From Microaerobacter geothermalis (GTDB lineage: Bacteria > Bacillota > Bacilli > DSM-22679), in the NCBI RefSeq assembly GCF_021608135.1, contig NZ_JAKIHL010000007.1:1-64000 (forward strand): a stretch of DNA of 64,000 bases, written 5' to 3'. The translations under genes were made by a program, and so were the position numbers. Of this stretch, positions 53,783 through 62,919 are shown one piece after another. Position 1 is the first letter of the stretch; every line of letters starts with the position of its first letter. The notes below the pieces were generated by a model. The model had not been told where the DNA came from, did not search any database, and was given only the letters and a program-made list of their open reading frames with translations.

Positions 53783-54625
53783 GTGACCAAAGTTGTGGAT
53801 CAACAACTCCTGTCCGAACTTAAGGTTCGTGCCAATCACATAAGACAGGAAATTGTCAAAATGGTAACAGAAGCCCAGTCGGGGCACCCTGGAGGTTCTT
53901 TGTCTGCTGCAGACATCTTGACGGTTCTCTATTTTCATGTGATGAACGTGGATCCGGAAAACCCAAGGATGCCTGATAGAGATCGTTTTGTATTGAGCAA
54001 AGGGCATGCCAGCCCTGTCCTTTACGCTACTTTGGCGGAGAAAGGGTATCTTCCAAAAGAGGAGCTTGCCACTTTTCGTAAAATCAACTCCCGCCTTCAG
54101 GGGCATCCAAGCTATAAGTCCCTTCCAGGGGTGGATATGAGTACCGGGTCATTGGGGCAAGGCCTTTCTGCGGCAAATGGAATGGCCTTAGCGGCAAAAT
54201 TGGACAAAAAGCCCTTTCGCGTGTATGCCCTTTTAGGAGACGGTGAAGTTCAGGAAGGAATGATTTGGGAAGCGGCGATGGCAGCCGGACATTACAAACT
54301 GGACAATCTCACGGCATTTCTTGACTACAACGGACTGCAAATCGATGGAGAAGTGGATCAAATCATGAATCCTGCGCCATTAGATGAAAAATTCCGAGCC
54401 TTTAACTGGCATGTGTTGGTCATTGACGGCCATGATCTGGAACAAATTATTGGGGCTATCGAAGAAGCGAAGGCTACAAAAGGGAAACCGACCATGATTA
54501 TCGCCAACACTGTGAAGGGGAAAGGGGTTTCCTTTATGGAAAATCAATGCGGATGGCATGGGAGTGCGCCCAATCGTGAACAATGCGAACAAGCGTTAAA
54601 GGAACTGTTGGGAGGGATGGAGTGA
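53783..54625 (+). CDS. Transketolase, N-terminal (ThDP-binding) subunit
   Basis: About 280 aa from GTG 53783 (RBS GGAGGG). It matches the first half of transketolase: [58 protein letters not shown] and the ThDP site. The C-terminal half is a separate gene that starts at the TGATG overlap. Split transketolases occur in archaea and various anaerobes and thermophiles. It interconverts pentose and triose/tetrose phosphates. Confidence 0.94.
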   Translation: MTKVVDQQLLSELKVRANHIRQEIVKMVTEAQSGHPGGSLSAADILTVLYFHVMNVDPENPRMPDRDRFVLSKGHASPVLYATLAEKGYLPKEELATFRKINSRLQGHPSYKSLPGVDMSTGSLGQGLSAANGMALAAKLDKKPFRVYALLGDGEVQEGMIWEAAMAAGHYKLDNLTAFLDYNGLQIDGEVDQIMNPAPLDEKFRAFNWHVLVIDGHDLEQIIGAIEEAKATKGKPTMIIANTVKGKGVSFMENQCGWHGSAPNREQCEQALKELLGGME

Positions 54626-55566
54626 TGAGCGTAAAAAAAATGGAAATGAAAGCAACCCGTGATGCGTATGGAGAAGTTCTCGCAGAATTGGGGGCTGAAA
54701 ATAAAGATATCGTTGTATTAGATGCAGATTTGGCCAAGTCCACAAAAACGGTGGATTTTGCCAAAAAATTCCCTGACAGATTCTTTGACGTGGGGATTGC
54801 CGAGGCTAATATGATTGGAATGGCTGCCGGGTTGGCTACTGCCGGGAAGATTCCCTTTGCCAGTACCTTTGCCCTGTTTGGAACTTTAAGGGTTGGTGAT
54901 CAAATCCGCAATTCCATCTGCTACCCCAATTTAAATGTGAAAATCGCAGTGACCCACTCGGGGCTGACCTTGGGAGAAGACGGTGCTTCCCATCAGGCAG
55001 TAGAAGATGTAGCCTTGATGAGGGCGATTCCTAATATGACCGTGATCGTTCCTGCGGATGCCGTGGAGACCAAAAAAGTGATTCGCACGGCAGCTGAAAC
55101 GTACGGTCCCATGTATATCCGAATGGGCCGCCCAAAGGTTCCGGTTCTGTTTGATGACTCCTATCAGTTTCAGATTGGAAAAGGAGTCCAAATAAAGGAT
55201 GGAAGCGATGTGACCATTATCGCCATGGGAGTGATGGCTCATATCGCCCTTGAGGCTGCAGAGGATTTGGCCAAAGAAGGGATTTCAGCAAGAGTCATCA
55301 ATATGTCTACCATTAAACCAATAGATCAGGAAATCATCATTAGGGCAGCACAGGAAACAAGGGGAATCGTTACAGCTGAAGAAGCCAATATTTATGGAGG
55401 CCTTGGCGGAGCGGTTGCGGAAGTTCTCGCTGAAAACTATCCAGCCCCCCTAAGAAGAGTAGGTGTGATGGATACTTTCGGTGAATCGGGAACACCAGAT
55501 GCCCTTCTGCAAAAGTATGGATTAACCAAAGAAAATATCATGGAGAAGGCCAAGACCCTTCTTTAA
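54625..55566 (+). CDS. Transketolase, C-terminal subunit
   Basis: The 313-aa product from ATG 54625 overlaps the stop of the N-terminal subunit (TGATG). It contains DADLAKSTKT, VGIAEANMIGMAAGLA, THSGLTLGEDGASHQ and the C-terminal binding domain. It works as a heteromer with the upstream product. A bacterial window of this type would usually have one fused tkt gene, so a second one may exist elsewhere. Confidence 0.94.
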   Translation: MSVKKMEMKATRDAYGEVLAELGAENKDIVVLDADLAKSTKTVDFAKKFPDRFFDVGIAEANMIGMAAGLATAGKIPFASTFALFGTLRVGDQIRNSICYPNLNVKIAVTHSGLTLGEDGASHQAVEDVALMRAIPNMTVIVPADAVETKKVIRTAAETYGPMYIRMGRPKVPVLFDDSYQFQIGKGVQIKDGSDVTIIAMGVMAHIALEAAEDLAKEGISARVINMSTIKPIDQEIIIRAAQETRGIVTAEEANIYGGLGGAVAEVLAENYPAPLRRVGVMDTFGESGTPDALLQKYGLTKENIMEKAKTLL

Positions 55567-55587
55567 TCAATCTTAGAGAAGTGGAAC

Positions 55588-55801
55588 TATAGATGTGGAA
55601 TTAAAGATTCACACGTCCGCTTGTCGAGTTCGGGCAAGAAGTGATTCAATTCCGCTTCTAGGCTAAAGAACGGAGCCCTCAAAAACATCTGTGTATTTCA
55701 AAGATGGAGTCAGTTTGAGGGCTAATTCCCGTTCTTCTGCCTCAACGCTAAAGCACGAACTCGAAGGCTGTCCGTATGAATTCTTTAATTCCGTCTATAT
55801 A
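55588..55801. repeat. Dispersed inverted-repeat element, full-length copy
   Basis: About 214 bp, bounded by TATAGATGTGGAATTAAAG and TCTTTAATTCCGTCTATA. The centre pairs GAGCCCTCAAAAACATC with GTCAGTTTGAGGGC. It matches 42413-42622 in inverted and 62920-63135 in direct orientation. Confidence 0.85.
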
Positions 55802-55849
55802 AATTCTTTAGTTCCACTTTTAACGTAAAAAAATGTCATAAAAAACGAA

Positions 55850-55878
55850 TTGACGTATCAGTCAATTAACTGTAAAAT
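55850..55878 (+). promoter_or_regulatory. SigA promoter with TetR-like operator (efflux operon)
   Basis: TTGACG (55850-55855), 17-bp spacer, TAAAAT (55873-55878). The operator TTGAC-GTATCA-GTCAA (55850-55865) overlaps the -35 box. Size, position and arms agree with the element at 257-272 before the TolC-like gene. Confidence 0.7.
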
Positions 55879-55887
55879 AATAGCTGC

Positions 55888-55924
55888 GAAAATAAAGTGC
55901 CTTTCAACAAGGCACTTTATTTTC
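55888..55924 (+). other. Perfect hairpin at the predicted transcript start
   Basis: A 16-bp stem with 5-nt loop (GAAAATAAAGTGCCTT/AAGGCACTTTATTTTC) begins about 10 bp after the -10 box, hence at the 5' end of the efflux operon mRNA. It may stabilise the 5' end or act as an early attenuator or terminator for upstream transcription. Confidence 0.7.
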
Positions 55925-55983
55925 CGGACTTATATTACCGTACGGGGGTAGAGTAAAATTATGAGCGATAGAGGTGAGGAGAA

Positions 55984-57156
55984 ATGAATTGGAAAAAGAA
56001 AGTGATGGGCATCACAGGTCTTGTCGTGATAGTCCTTGTCGGGTATGGGGTGTTTCAATGGTTTACCGTATCGAAAGAAACACCGGGAATTATTTCTGCC
56101 TATGGAACGGTTGAAGGGGAAGAAGTAATGGTGAGCAGCGAGACCAGCGGTCAAGTTATTGATGTAAATATAAAAGAGGGGGATTTGGTCAAAAAAGGAG
56201 ACCCTTTGATTACCGTGGATGACGAAGCATTAAAAATTAAATTAGAACAGGCAAAAGTCCAGGTTAAAATGGCGGAGGTTCAGATGAAACAGGCTTTAGG
56301 ACAGGTGGAGGCTATGAAATGGCAAGTAAAGCAAGCCGACTTGGGTTCCAGTTATGCTGAAACGGAAGTGGCCCAAAGACAAAGGGAAGCAGAAAAAGCT
56401 TTAGCTGTTGCCCAGTCGGGTTTAAAGCAGGCTGAAGCCCAATATAATCAGGTAAAAGCGGATATGGAACGGTATAAAGAATTATATAGCCAAAGGGCGA
56501 TCAGTAAACAGGCTTATGACCAGGCTGAGACGGCTTTTAAACAGGCTGAAGCAGCTTATCAGGCATCCAAACAACAGGTGGAACGGGCGAAAGTGGTGTT
56601 GGATATGGTGAAAGCAGGGCAGCTTCAAGCCCAATCTACCGCAGCTGGAGCTCAAGGTTTAGCTGAGCAGCTGGCTGTAGCCGAAATCCAATATCAAGCA
56701 GCCGTTGTGCAAAAAGAAACTGCCGAAGCGGTGGTGAAGGAGATTGAATTGGCATTGGATAAGACCGTGATAAAATCTCCCATGGATGGGATAGTAGTAG
56801 ATAAATTGGTGAAATCAGGAGAATTGGTGATTCCGGGAACTCCGGTAGCTCGATTAATGGATACAAAGGAAATGACGGTCAATGTTTTTATTCCTGAAGT
56901 CGATTTAGGTAAAGTGAAAGTGAATGATGAAGCAAGAATTTATTCCGATTCCTTCCCGGATCAATATGCTGAGGGACGTGTCGCCTCCATTGCATCGGAA
57001 GCCCAGTTTACACCAAAAAACGTCCATGTGAAGGAAGAGAGGGAACGCTTGGTTTATAAAGTGAAGGTTCGTTTTGTCGATGAAAAAGGAGTCTTTAAAT
57101 CAGGGATGCCAGTAGATGTTTACATTCGTTGGGACGATCAGGCAAAATGGGAATAA
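55984..57156 (+). CDS. HlyD family efflux adaptor (YbhG-like)
   Basis: The 390-aa membrane-fusion protein has one N-terminal helix (residues 7-27), a lipoyl half-motif (VIDVNIKEGDLVKKGDPLITV), a long coiled-coil hairpin (about 75-255, very rich in Ala/Gln/Glu), the second lipoyl half (SPMDGIVVDKLVKSGELV) and a beta barrel. It is first in an operon with a fused ATPase and two ABC-2 permeases, the YbhG-YbhF-YbhS-YbhR layout of E. coli. ATG 55984 follows GGTGAGGAG. Confidence 0.92.
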   Translation: MNWKKKVMGITGLVVIVLVGYGVFQWFTVSKETPGIISAYGTVEGEEVMVSSETSGQVIDVNIKEGDLVKKGDPLITVDDEALKIKLEQAKVQVKMAEVQMKQALGQVEAMKWQVKQADLGSSYAETEVAQRQREAEKALAVAQSGLKQAEAQYNQVKADMERYKELYSQRAISKQAYDQAETAFKQAEAAYQASKQQVERAKVVLDMVKAGQLQAQSTAAGAQGLAEQLAVAEIQYQAAVVQKETAEAVVKEIELALDKTVIKSPMDGIVVDKLVKSGELVIPGTPVARLMDTKEMTVNVFIPEVDLGKVKVNDEARIYSDSFPDQYAEGRVASIASEAQFTPKNVHVKEERERLVYKVKVRFVDEKGVFKSGMPVDVYIRWDDQAKWE

Positions 57157-57168
57157 GAGGTGGTCAAT

Positions 57169-58926
57169 TTGACCTGGGCAATTGAAACCAAATCGCTGAC
57201 GAAAACGTTTAAACAGCATACAGCAGTAAAAGAGGTTAGCTTAACCGTCCCGAAAGGAGAAATTTTTGGACTTTTGGGTCCTGACGGGGCAGGAAAAACT
57301 ACCCTGACCCAAATGCTCTGCTCTGTCCTTCTTCCCACTTCCGGGGAAGGAAGGGTGGCAGGATTGGATGTGGTGAAGGAAGCTGAGAAATTAAGGGGAA
57401 AAATCGGATACATGTCTGAGGGGTTTAGTCTTTATGGCACTCTTTCCGTCGAGGAAAATATCAATTTTTTTGCTGATATGTATCAGGTTCCTGTCAAGGA
57501 AAGGGAAAAGAGGAAGGAGCGCCTGTTAAAGGCAAGCCGTCTGGAGGCTTTTACCACACGTAGAGCAGATAACCTTTCAGGAGGAATGAAGAAGAAATTG
57601 GCCCTTTGTTGTACTTTGGTTTATCATCCGGAGATTATCTTTCTGGATGAACCGACAACGGGGGTAGATCCGGTATCCCGTAGAGATTTTTGGAATATTT
57701 TGCATGATTATGTATCGGAAGGAACATCTGTTTTTGTCTGTACGCCATATATGGATGAAGCGGAACGGTTTAACCGGGTAGCCTTGATGTATCAAGGTGA
57801 GATTATTACTATGGATTCACCTTATCAAATTAAGCGCCGGGTATCGCAGCTTTTGGGAAAAGAGATTGTAAACCTTGAAGAAGCCTTCATTTATCATATT
57901 GAAGAAAAATTGGGCAAGGGGCATCAGGAGGATGTTTTTATTTCTAAAATCCAACCGATAGATGTTTCCCAGGGGGAAATACCAAAGGAAGAAATCGCGG
58001 TACAGGTGAAGGATTTGACAAAAACCTTCGGATCCTTTACTGCAGTTAATCATATCAACTTAACCGTGAAAAAAGGTGAAATCTTTGGTTTTCTGGGACC
58101 TAACGGTTCAGGAAAATCTACAGCAATACGCATGATGTGCGGACTTCTGCCGGCTACTTCGGGAGAAATGTACATTGCCGGGGTGGATGTGAAAAAGTCA
58201 GCCCATAACATCAAGAGAAAAATCGGGTATATGTCCCAAAAATTTTCCCTGTACAAGGACCTGACCGTTGAGGAGAATATCCGTTTTTATGCCGGAGCGT
58301 ATGGTTTAACCAAAAACGATTATTTAGAACGAAAAGAATGGATTCTGGAAATGGCCGACTTGAAGGGAAAGGAGAAAATCATGACTTCCGATTTGTCTGG
58401 AGGGTGGAAACAGAGGTTGGCCCTTGGATGTGCAACCATTCATGAACCGGAAATTTTATTTTTGGATGAACCAACATCTGGAGTAGATCCGATCGCCAGA
58501 AGACAATTTTGGACCCTAATTAATCACCTTGCGGCTGAAGGAGTGACCATATTTATCACCACCCACTATATGGATGAAGCGGAACATTGCGATCGGATTG
58601 GCTTCATTTATCTCAGTAACTTGATTGCTGTAGGAAGCCCCATTCAGTTAAAAAAGGATTTGTTCCAGGGCAATTTGCTGGAGGTGGAATGCAACCGGCC
58701 TTTTGAAGCGCAAAACTTCCTGGTTGAGATGGGAATTGATGCCGCCATTTTTGGAAACGGGCTTCATATTATGCCATCAAAGATGCCCTTCCAGAAGATC
58801 ATCGAGATGCTGAAGGAAAAAGGATTTCAACTGATCAGGCAGGCTGAGGTACCGGTATCCATGGAAGATGTTTTTGTCAAACTGGTGGAGAATGAATTAA
58901 AGAAAAGGGAGGGGATTCCGGCATGA
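57169..58926 (+). CDS. ABC transporter with two fused ATP-binding domains (YbhF-like)
   Basis: TTG 57169 is 6 nt after AGAGGTG; GTG 57160 is also in frame. The product has two complete nucleotide-binding domains (about residues 5-235 and 285-520). Walker A is GPDGAGKTT then GPNGSGKST, signatures LSGGMKKKLAL and LSGGWKQRLAL, Walker B FLDEPTTGVDP and FLDEPTSGVDP. Fused ABC ATPases are known for YbhF and RbbA. It drives the two ABC-2 permeases. The stop overlaps the next start. Confidence 0.92.
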   Translation: MTWAIETKSLTKTFKQHTAVKEVSLTVPKGEIFGLLGPDGAGKTTLTQMLCSVLLPTSGEGRVAGLDVVKEAEKLRGKIGYMSEGFSLYGTLSVEENINFFADMYQVPVKEREKRKERLLKASRLEAFTTRRADNLSGGMKKKLALCCTLVYHPEIIFLDEPTTGVDPVSRRDFWNILHDYVSEGTSVFVCTPYMDEAERFNRVALMYQGEIITMDSPYQIKRRVSQLLGKEIVNLEEAFIYHIEEKLGKGHQEDVFISKIQPIDVSQGEIPKEEIAVQVKDLTKTFGSFTAVNHINLTVKKGEIFGFLGPNGSGKSTAIRMMCGLLPATSGEMYIAGVDVKKSAHNIKRKIGYMSQKFSLYKDLTVEENIRFYAGAYGLTKNDYLERKEWILEMADLKGKEKIMTSDLSGGWKQRLALGCATIHEPEILFLDEPTSGVDPIARRQFWTLINHLAAEGVTIFITTHYMDEAEHCDRIGFIYLSNLIAVGSPIQLKKDLFQGNLLEVECNRPFEAQNFLVEMGIDAAIFGNGLHIMPSKMPFQKIIEMLKEKGFQLIRQAEVPVSMEDVFVKLVENELKKREGIPA

Positions 58927-60071
58927 GATGGAGATTAGTCAGGGCTGTATTCAAAAAAGAAGTCCACGAGTTGATCCGCGATCCCTTTTCCATCGGCACA
59001 GCCCTTGTTCTCCCGGTCATTATGCTTCTTCTTTTTGGATACGCGTTGAATTTTGATGTGGAGAACGTTCCGACTGCCGTTTTGGATCAAGACCAAACCT
59101 CCGTTAGCCGAGAATATATCCAGGCTTATGACAGTACGGAGAATTTTAATGTGGTAGCTTATGTAAACAGCATGGAAGAGCTGGAAGAAAGAATGGAAAA
59201 AGGGGAGGTGAAGGTGGGTCTGGTTATTCCTCCTGATTTTTCCGAAAATCTTTACCGCTCCAAGGTAGGTCAATTTGCCGGCATGCCCCCAGCTGTGGTT
59301 CAGACTTTGGTAGATGGCTCCTTCTCACCTACGGCAACGGTGATTATAGATTATGTAACTGCCATTAATCAACTGGAACAGATGCGTTTTTTAAAGGAAC
59401 AAAATATTCCAATCGAAAAATTTATTCCGCTTCAGGTAGAACCCAGGATCTGGTATAACCCTTCCCTAAAAAGTGATATGTTTATTATCCCCGGACTTTT
59501 TGCTGTCCTTCTTATGGTTTTCCCGCCCCTTTTATCCGTTTTAGCAGTGGTAAGGGAGAAGGAGAAGGGATCGATTCAGCAAATTTATATTGCCCCTATT
59601 CGTTCCCTGGAATTTCTATTGGGTAAACTTTTGCCTTACGGGATATTGGCCATGGCTGAATTATTTGTGATATTTATCGGTGGCGTGTTTCTGTTCGATG
59701 TGGAATATAGGGGAAATATCCTTCTGTTTTTGATTACGGGAACGATTTTTGTATTCACTACGGTGGGAATTGGGCTTCTGATCTCCACCTTGATGAAGAG
59801 CCAGTTGGCCGCGATGTTTTTAACGATTGTTGTAACCATGATGCCGGCGATGCTGTTCTCAGGTTTTTTATATCCCATATCCACGCTTCCTCCACTGTTT
59901 CAAGGCTACAGTTACTTGTTCCCAACCCGTTTCTTTGTGGATATCAGCCGGGGAATCTTGGTAAAGGGATTAGGCTTAAGTTATATCTGGCTTAACCTGC
60001 TGCTTTTATTGGTTTATACGGGGGTCATTCTTATGTTTGCCACTTGGAGATTTAAAAAAAGGGGAAGTTGA
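58923..60071 (+). CDS. ABC-2 type transporter permease 1 (YbhS-like)
   Basis: The 382-aa permease has one N-terminal membrane helix (about 22-42), a large extracytoplasmic loop (to about 175) and five C-terminal helices with REKEKGSIQQIYIAPI and PMMLFSGFLYPISTLP. It overlaps the ATPase stop (ATGA) and pairs with the second permease. Confidence 0.93.
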   Translation: MRWRLVRAVFKKEVHELIRDPFSIGTALVLPVIMLLLFGYALNFDVENVPTAVLDQDQTSVSREYIQAYDSTENFNVVAYVNSMEELEERMEKGEVKVGLVIPPDFSENLYRSKVGQFAGMPPAVVQTLVDGSFSPTATVIIDYVTAINQLEQMRFLKEQNIPIEKFIPLQVEPRIWYNPSLKSDMFIIPGLFAVLLMVFPPLLSVLAVVREKEKGSIQQIYIAPIRSLEFLLGKLLPYGILAMAELFVIFIGGVFLFDVEYRGNILLFLITGTIFVFTTVGIGLLISTLMKSQLAAMFLTIVVTMMPAMLFSGFLYPISTLPPLFQGYSYLFPTRFFVDISRGILVKGLGLSYIWLNLLLLLVYTGVILMFATWRFKKRGS

Positions 60072-60084
60072 GGGGAGGAGAGCC

Positions 60085-61203
60085 ATGTTTGAACGAATGG
60101 GATCTATGATTCGAAAGGAATTTATCCAATTTTTTCGCGATATTCCTCTGGTGCTCATCGTTCTGTATATGTTCGTGGAAGTGGCGGTCTGCGGATGGGC
60201 CTTAACCATGGATTATAAGAATGTGTCGATTGCTGTAATGGATATGGACAAAACAGAAAAAAGCCAGGAGCTTATCAATCAGTTCAGGCAAAGTGACAAA
60301 TTTCAAGTCACTGCCTATCCCATGGAAGAAGGGGAATTAGCTGAATTATTGGATAAGGGGACGGTAAAAATGGGTGTGGTCATACCCGCTAATTTTTCCG
60401 AATCCTTAACCCGCGGGGAAGGTGCTACGGTTCAATTGGTGGCCGATGGCGAAAATTCCACCATGGCAGCTCAGGCTATAGGGAATTCCATGGAGGTGAT
60501 TGGGACTTACTCTGCAGAATGGATCAATAAAAAAATGGGCTTTGATGTTTTGGATCAGATTCCGTTGAAAAATATAGTAAGAATTCACTTTGCTTCTGAT
60601 TTAAACTATACCCATTTCGTGATGATCTCCATGGTATCCATTACCGTTGTACTGCTTGGGATCCTGATGGCTGCTGCTGTGTTTATCAGGGAAAAAGAAT
60701 CAGGGACCCTTGAACAGTTGATGGTCACACCGATTCGTCCTGGAGAGTTGATCTTTGCCAAAATGCTCCCCATGTCTGTGATTAAAATGGTCGGTCTTAC
60801 CATCGGGGTATCCATGTCTTTTGTTTTCTTTGATGTTCCGATCAGGGGAAGCCTGCTTTTATTCTACGTTTTATCCCTCCTGGTGTTTATTTCATCAAGC
60901 GGATTGGGAATTTACATTGCCACCGTTGCCAATACGATGCAGCAAGCTTTGCTATTAAGTTTCTTTGTTCTCTTTCCGTTGATGTTTTTATCAGGCACCC
61001 TTGTGCCCGTGGAAAATATGTCTCCGGTTATGCAGTGGCTCTCTTACTTCAGTCCTTTAAGATACTATACGAACATTAGTATGGGGATTTTTCTTAAAGG
61101 GGTTGGTATTTCCGTCCTGTGGCCGGATGTTCTCGCTTTGGTCATCATTGGAGGATTCCTGTTCTTTATCAGCCTGAGAAGATTAAAAAAGCAATTGGCG
61201 TAA
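60085..61203 (+). CDS. ABC-2 type transporter permease 2 (YbhR-like)
   Basis: The roughly 372-aa permease starts at ATG 60085 after GGGGAGGAG. Organisation is the same as permease 1 with REKESGTLEQLMVTPI and LSGTLVPVENMSPVMQWLS. Together the two make the membrane channel. Substrates of such systems include cations, antibiotics and other drugs; here they are unknown. Confidence 0.93.
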   Translation: MFERMGSMIRKEFIQFFRDIPLVLIVLYMFVEVAVCGWALTMDYKNVSIAVMDMDKTEKSQELINQFRQSDKFQVTAYPMEEGELAELLDKGTVKMGVVIPANFSESLTRGEGATVQLVADGENSTMAAQAIGNSMEVIGTYSAEWINKKMGFDVLDQIPLKNIVRIHFASDLNYTHFVMISMVSITVVLLGILMAAAVFIREKESGTLEQLMVTPIRPGELIFAKMLPMSVIKMVGLTIGVSMSFVFFDVPIRGSLLLFYVLSLLVFISSSGLGIYIATVANTMQQALLLSFFVLFPLMFLSGTLVPVENMSPVMQWLSYFSPLRYYTNISMGIFLKGVGISVLWPDVLALVIIGGFLFFISLRRLKKQLA

Positions 61204-61274
61204 CTATGTATAATAAATAAAGTTCAGCAAAAAATGAGAGGGAAGATATTCTGTATAAGACAGGAGGTTTTCCC

Positions 61275-61643
61275 TTGAAGAAAAGTTGGCTCATGCTATC
61301 GATTGTATTACTGTTAGGATTGCTACTTATCGGATGTACACCAAAGGATCAGGCTCAGCCGGATAATCCTCCGGCCAACCCGCCGGCTGAGACAGATAAT
61401 CCGCCCCAGACTGGCAATTATGATGCTGCATCAGCGGAGACCAGCTACAAACAAACCTGCGCCAGCTGTCATGGGGCCAATATGGAAGGCGTGGTGGGAC
61501 CATCATTAAACAACATTGGTTCAAAATACTCCAAGGATCAAATCAAAAATATTATCGTAAACGGGCAGAATGCCATGCCAGGGGGCTTGGTGAGTGAAGA
61601 TGTGGCTGAGAATTTAGCGGCATGGCTGGCTGACAAGAAATAG
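61275..61643 (+). CDS. cccB: Cytochrome c-551-like lipoprotein
   Basis: The 122-aa lipoprotein has a signal with lipobox LLIGC, a short Pro/Asn-rich linker and one cytochrome c domain with CASCH and the axial Met in AMPGG. It is like B. subtilis CccB and like each half of the diheme protein at 11545. It carries electrons outside the membrane. TTG/ATG start options exist; TTG 61275 follows AGGAGG. Confidence 0.9.
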   Translation: MKKSWLMLSIVLLLGLLLIGCTPKDQAQPDNPPANPPAETDNPPQTGNYDAASAETSYKQTCASCHGANMEGVVGPSLNNIGSKYSKDQIKNIIVNGQNAMPGGLVSEDVAENLAAWLADKK

Positions 61644-61646
61644 GTT

Positions 61647-61679
61647 AAAAAGACTCTCCCATGTATGGGGGAGTTTTTA
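61647..61679 (+). terminator. Terminator of the cytochrome gene
   Basis: Arms AGACTCTCCC and GGGGGAGTTTTT with a short loop, then TTTTTA. Confidence 0.75.
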
Positions 61680-61770
61680 TAATGTATAAAAATAAAACGC
61701 TTTCACAAATTTATATTCAAAAAAAGGCCTAAAAAATTATTTTCCAGCATATTTATTAAAAATAAATGAT

Positions 61771-61807
61771 TGAATTAACATTCGACGATATGTATAATAA
61801 TTCATAA
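61771..61807 (+). promoter_or_regulatory. argC promoter with two ArgR boxes
   Basis: TTGAAT (61771-61776), 17-bp spacer, TATAAT (61794-61799). TTGAATTAACATTCGA (61771-61786) and TGTATAATAATTCATA (61792-61807) resemble the ARG-box consensus. ArgR with arginine would cover both promoter boxes. Confidence 0.65.
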
Positions 61808-61867
61808 ATGGATGAAGCTTTCATTTTTCTGCATTTATATTTTGTTGGGATGGAGGGAGGAGAGACG

Positions 61868-62905
61868 GTGAGGGTGTCGGTGATAGGAGCCACAGGATAT
61901 GGTGGTGTGGAGCTGGTGCGAATATTACATCAGCACCCGAAAGTGGATGAGATCATATGCTACAGTCATTCTCATGGGGGGATGACCCTTCAGGAAGTCT
62001 TTCCTCATTTAACCAATCTTCGTCACTTACCATTACAGGAAGTCAATATAAATCAAATCGCCGAGCAAAGCGATATCGTATTTACGGCAACTCCGGCTGG
62101 GGTCAGCCATCAAATCATTCCTTCTTTGCAGAAATGGGGAGTGCCTTGTATTGATCTTTCCGGAGACCTTCGTTTCCCATCTCCTGAAGTGTATGAAAAG
62201 TGGTACGGAAAGAAAACGGCATCTGCTTCTTTTTTACAAAAAGTGGTCTATGGATTGCCGGAATGGTTTTCTAGTCAAATAGCAGAAGCCCAAGTGATCG
62301 CCAATCCGGGATGTTATCCTACGGCAGCTTCCTTGGGGTTACTTCCCCTTTTGTCTGGTGACGTCATTATCGAAAACAGTATTTTGGTGGATGCGAAATC
62401 TGGTGTATCTGGAGCTGGCCGATCCTTATCCCTTGGAACCCATTATGGTGAAGTAAATGAAAGTGTAGCGGCCTATAAAATCGGGGTCCACCAGCATACT
62501 CCGGAAATTGAGGAAAACATCAAGCGTGTAACCAATAAGGAGGTAGCCATTACTTTTACGCCTCATTTAGTTCCAATGACGAGGGGGATCCTTTGTACCA
62601 TTTATGCCAGTTTAAAAGGAAATCAAACCATAGATGAAATAGAAGCCCTTTTCCGTGATCGCTACCGAAATAAACCCTTTGTCCGATTGCGGCCGCGGGG
62701 AATATACCCGAAAACAAAGGAAGTCGTTGGCTCAAATTATTGTGATATAGGCATTCAGGTGGACACTCGTACCAATCGGGTTGTTGTGATTTCAGTCATT
62801 GATAATGTTATGAAGGGGGCAGCCGGTCAAGCGGTGCAAAATTGGAACATCATGAGCGGCTGGGCTGAGGATACGGGTTTAACGTTTACACCCTTATATC
62901 CGTAA
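61868..62905 (+). CDS. argC: N-acetyl-gamma-glutamyl-phosphate reductase
   Basis: The roughly 345-aa enzyme makes the third step of arginine synthesis, reducing the acyl phosphate with NADPH. GTG 61868 follows GGAGGAGAG; the ATG at 61808 lacks an RBS. Features are the nucleotide loop GATGYGGVELVR, catalytic Cys in ANPGCYPTA, and the GVSGAGRSLS and HQHTPEIEE motifs. It is followed by a repeat element and argJ. Confidence 0.95.
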   Translation: MRVSVIGATGYGGVELVRILHQHPKVDEIICYSHSHGGMTLQEVFPHLTNLRHLPLQEVNINQIAEQSDIVFTATPAGVSHQIIPSLQKWGVPCIDLSGDLRFPSPEVYEKWYGKKTASASFLQKVVYGLPEWFSSQIAEAQVIANPGCYPTAASLGLLPLLSGDVIIENSILVDAKSGVSGAGRSLSLGTHYGEVNESVAAYKIGVHQHTPEIEENIKRVTNKEVAITFTPHLVPMTRGILCTIYASLKGNQTIDEIEALFRDRYRNKPFVRLRPRGIYPKTKEVVGSNYCDIGIQVDTRTNRVVVISVIDNVMKGAAGQAVQNWNIMSGWAEDTGLTFTPLYP

Positions 62906-62919
62906 AATTTAAACTTTCG

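Noticed and set aside
61644-61867. T-box leader for the arg operon
   Set aside because: There is no T-box sequence or long structured leader. Promoter-overlapping ARG boxes explain regulation better.
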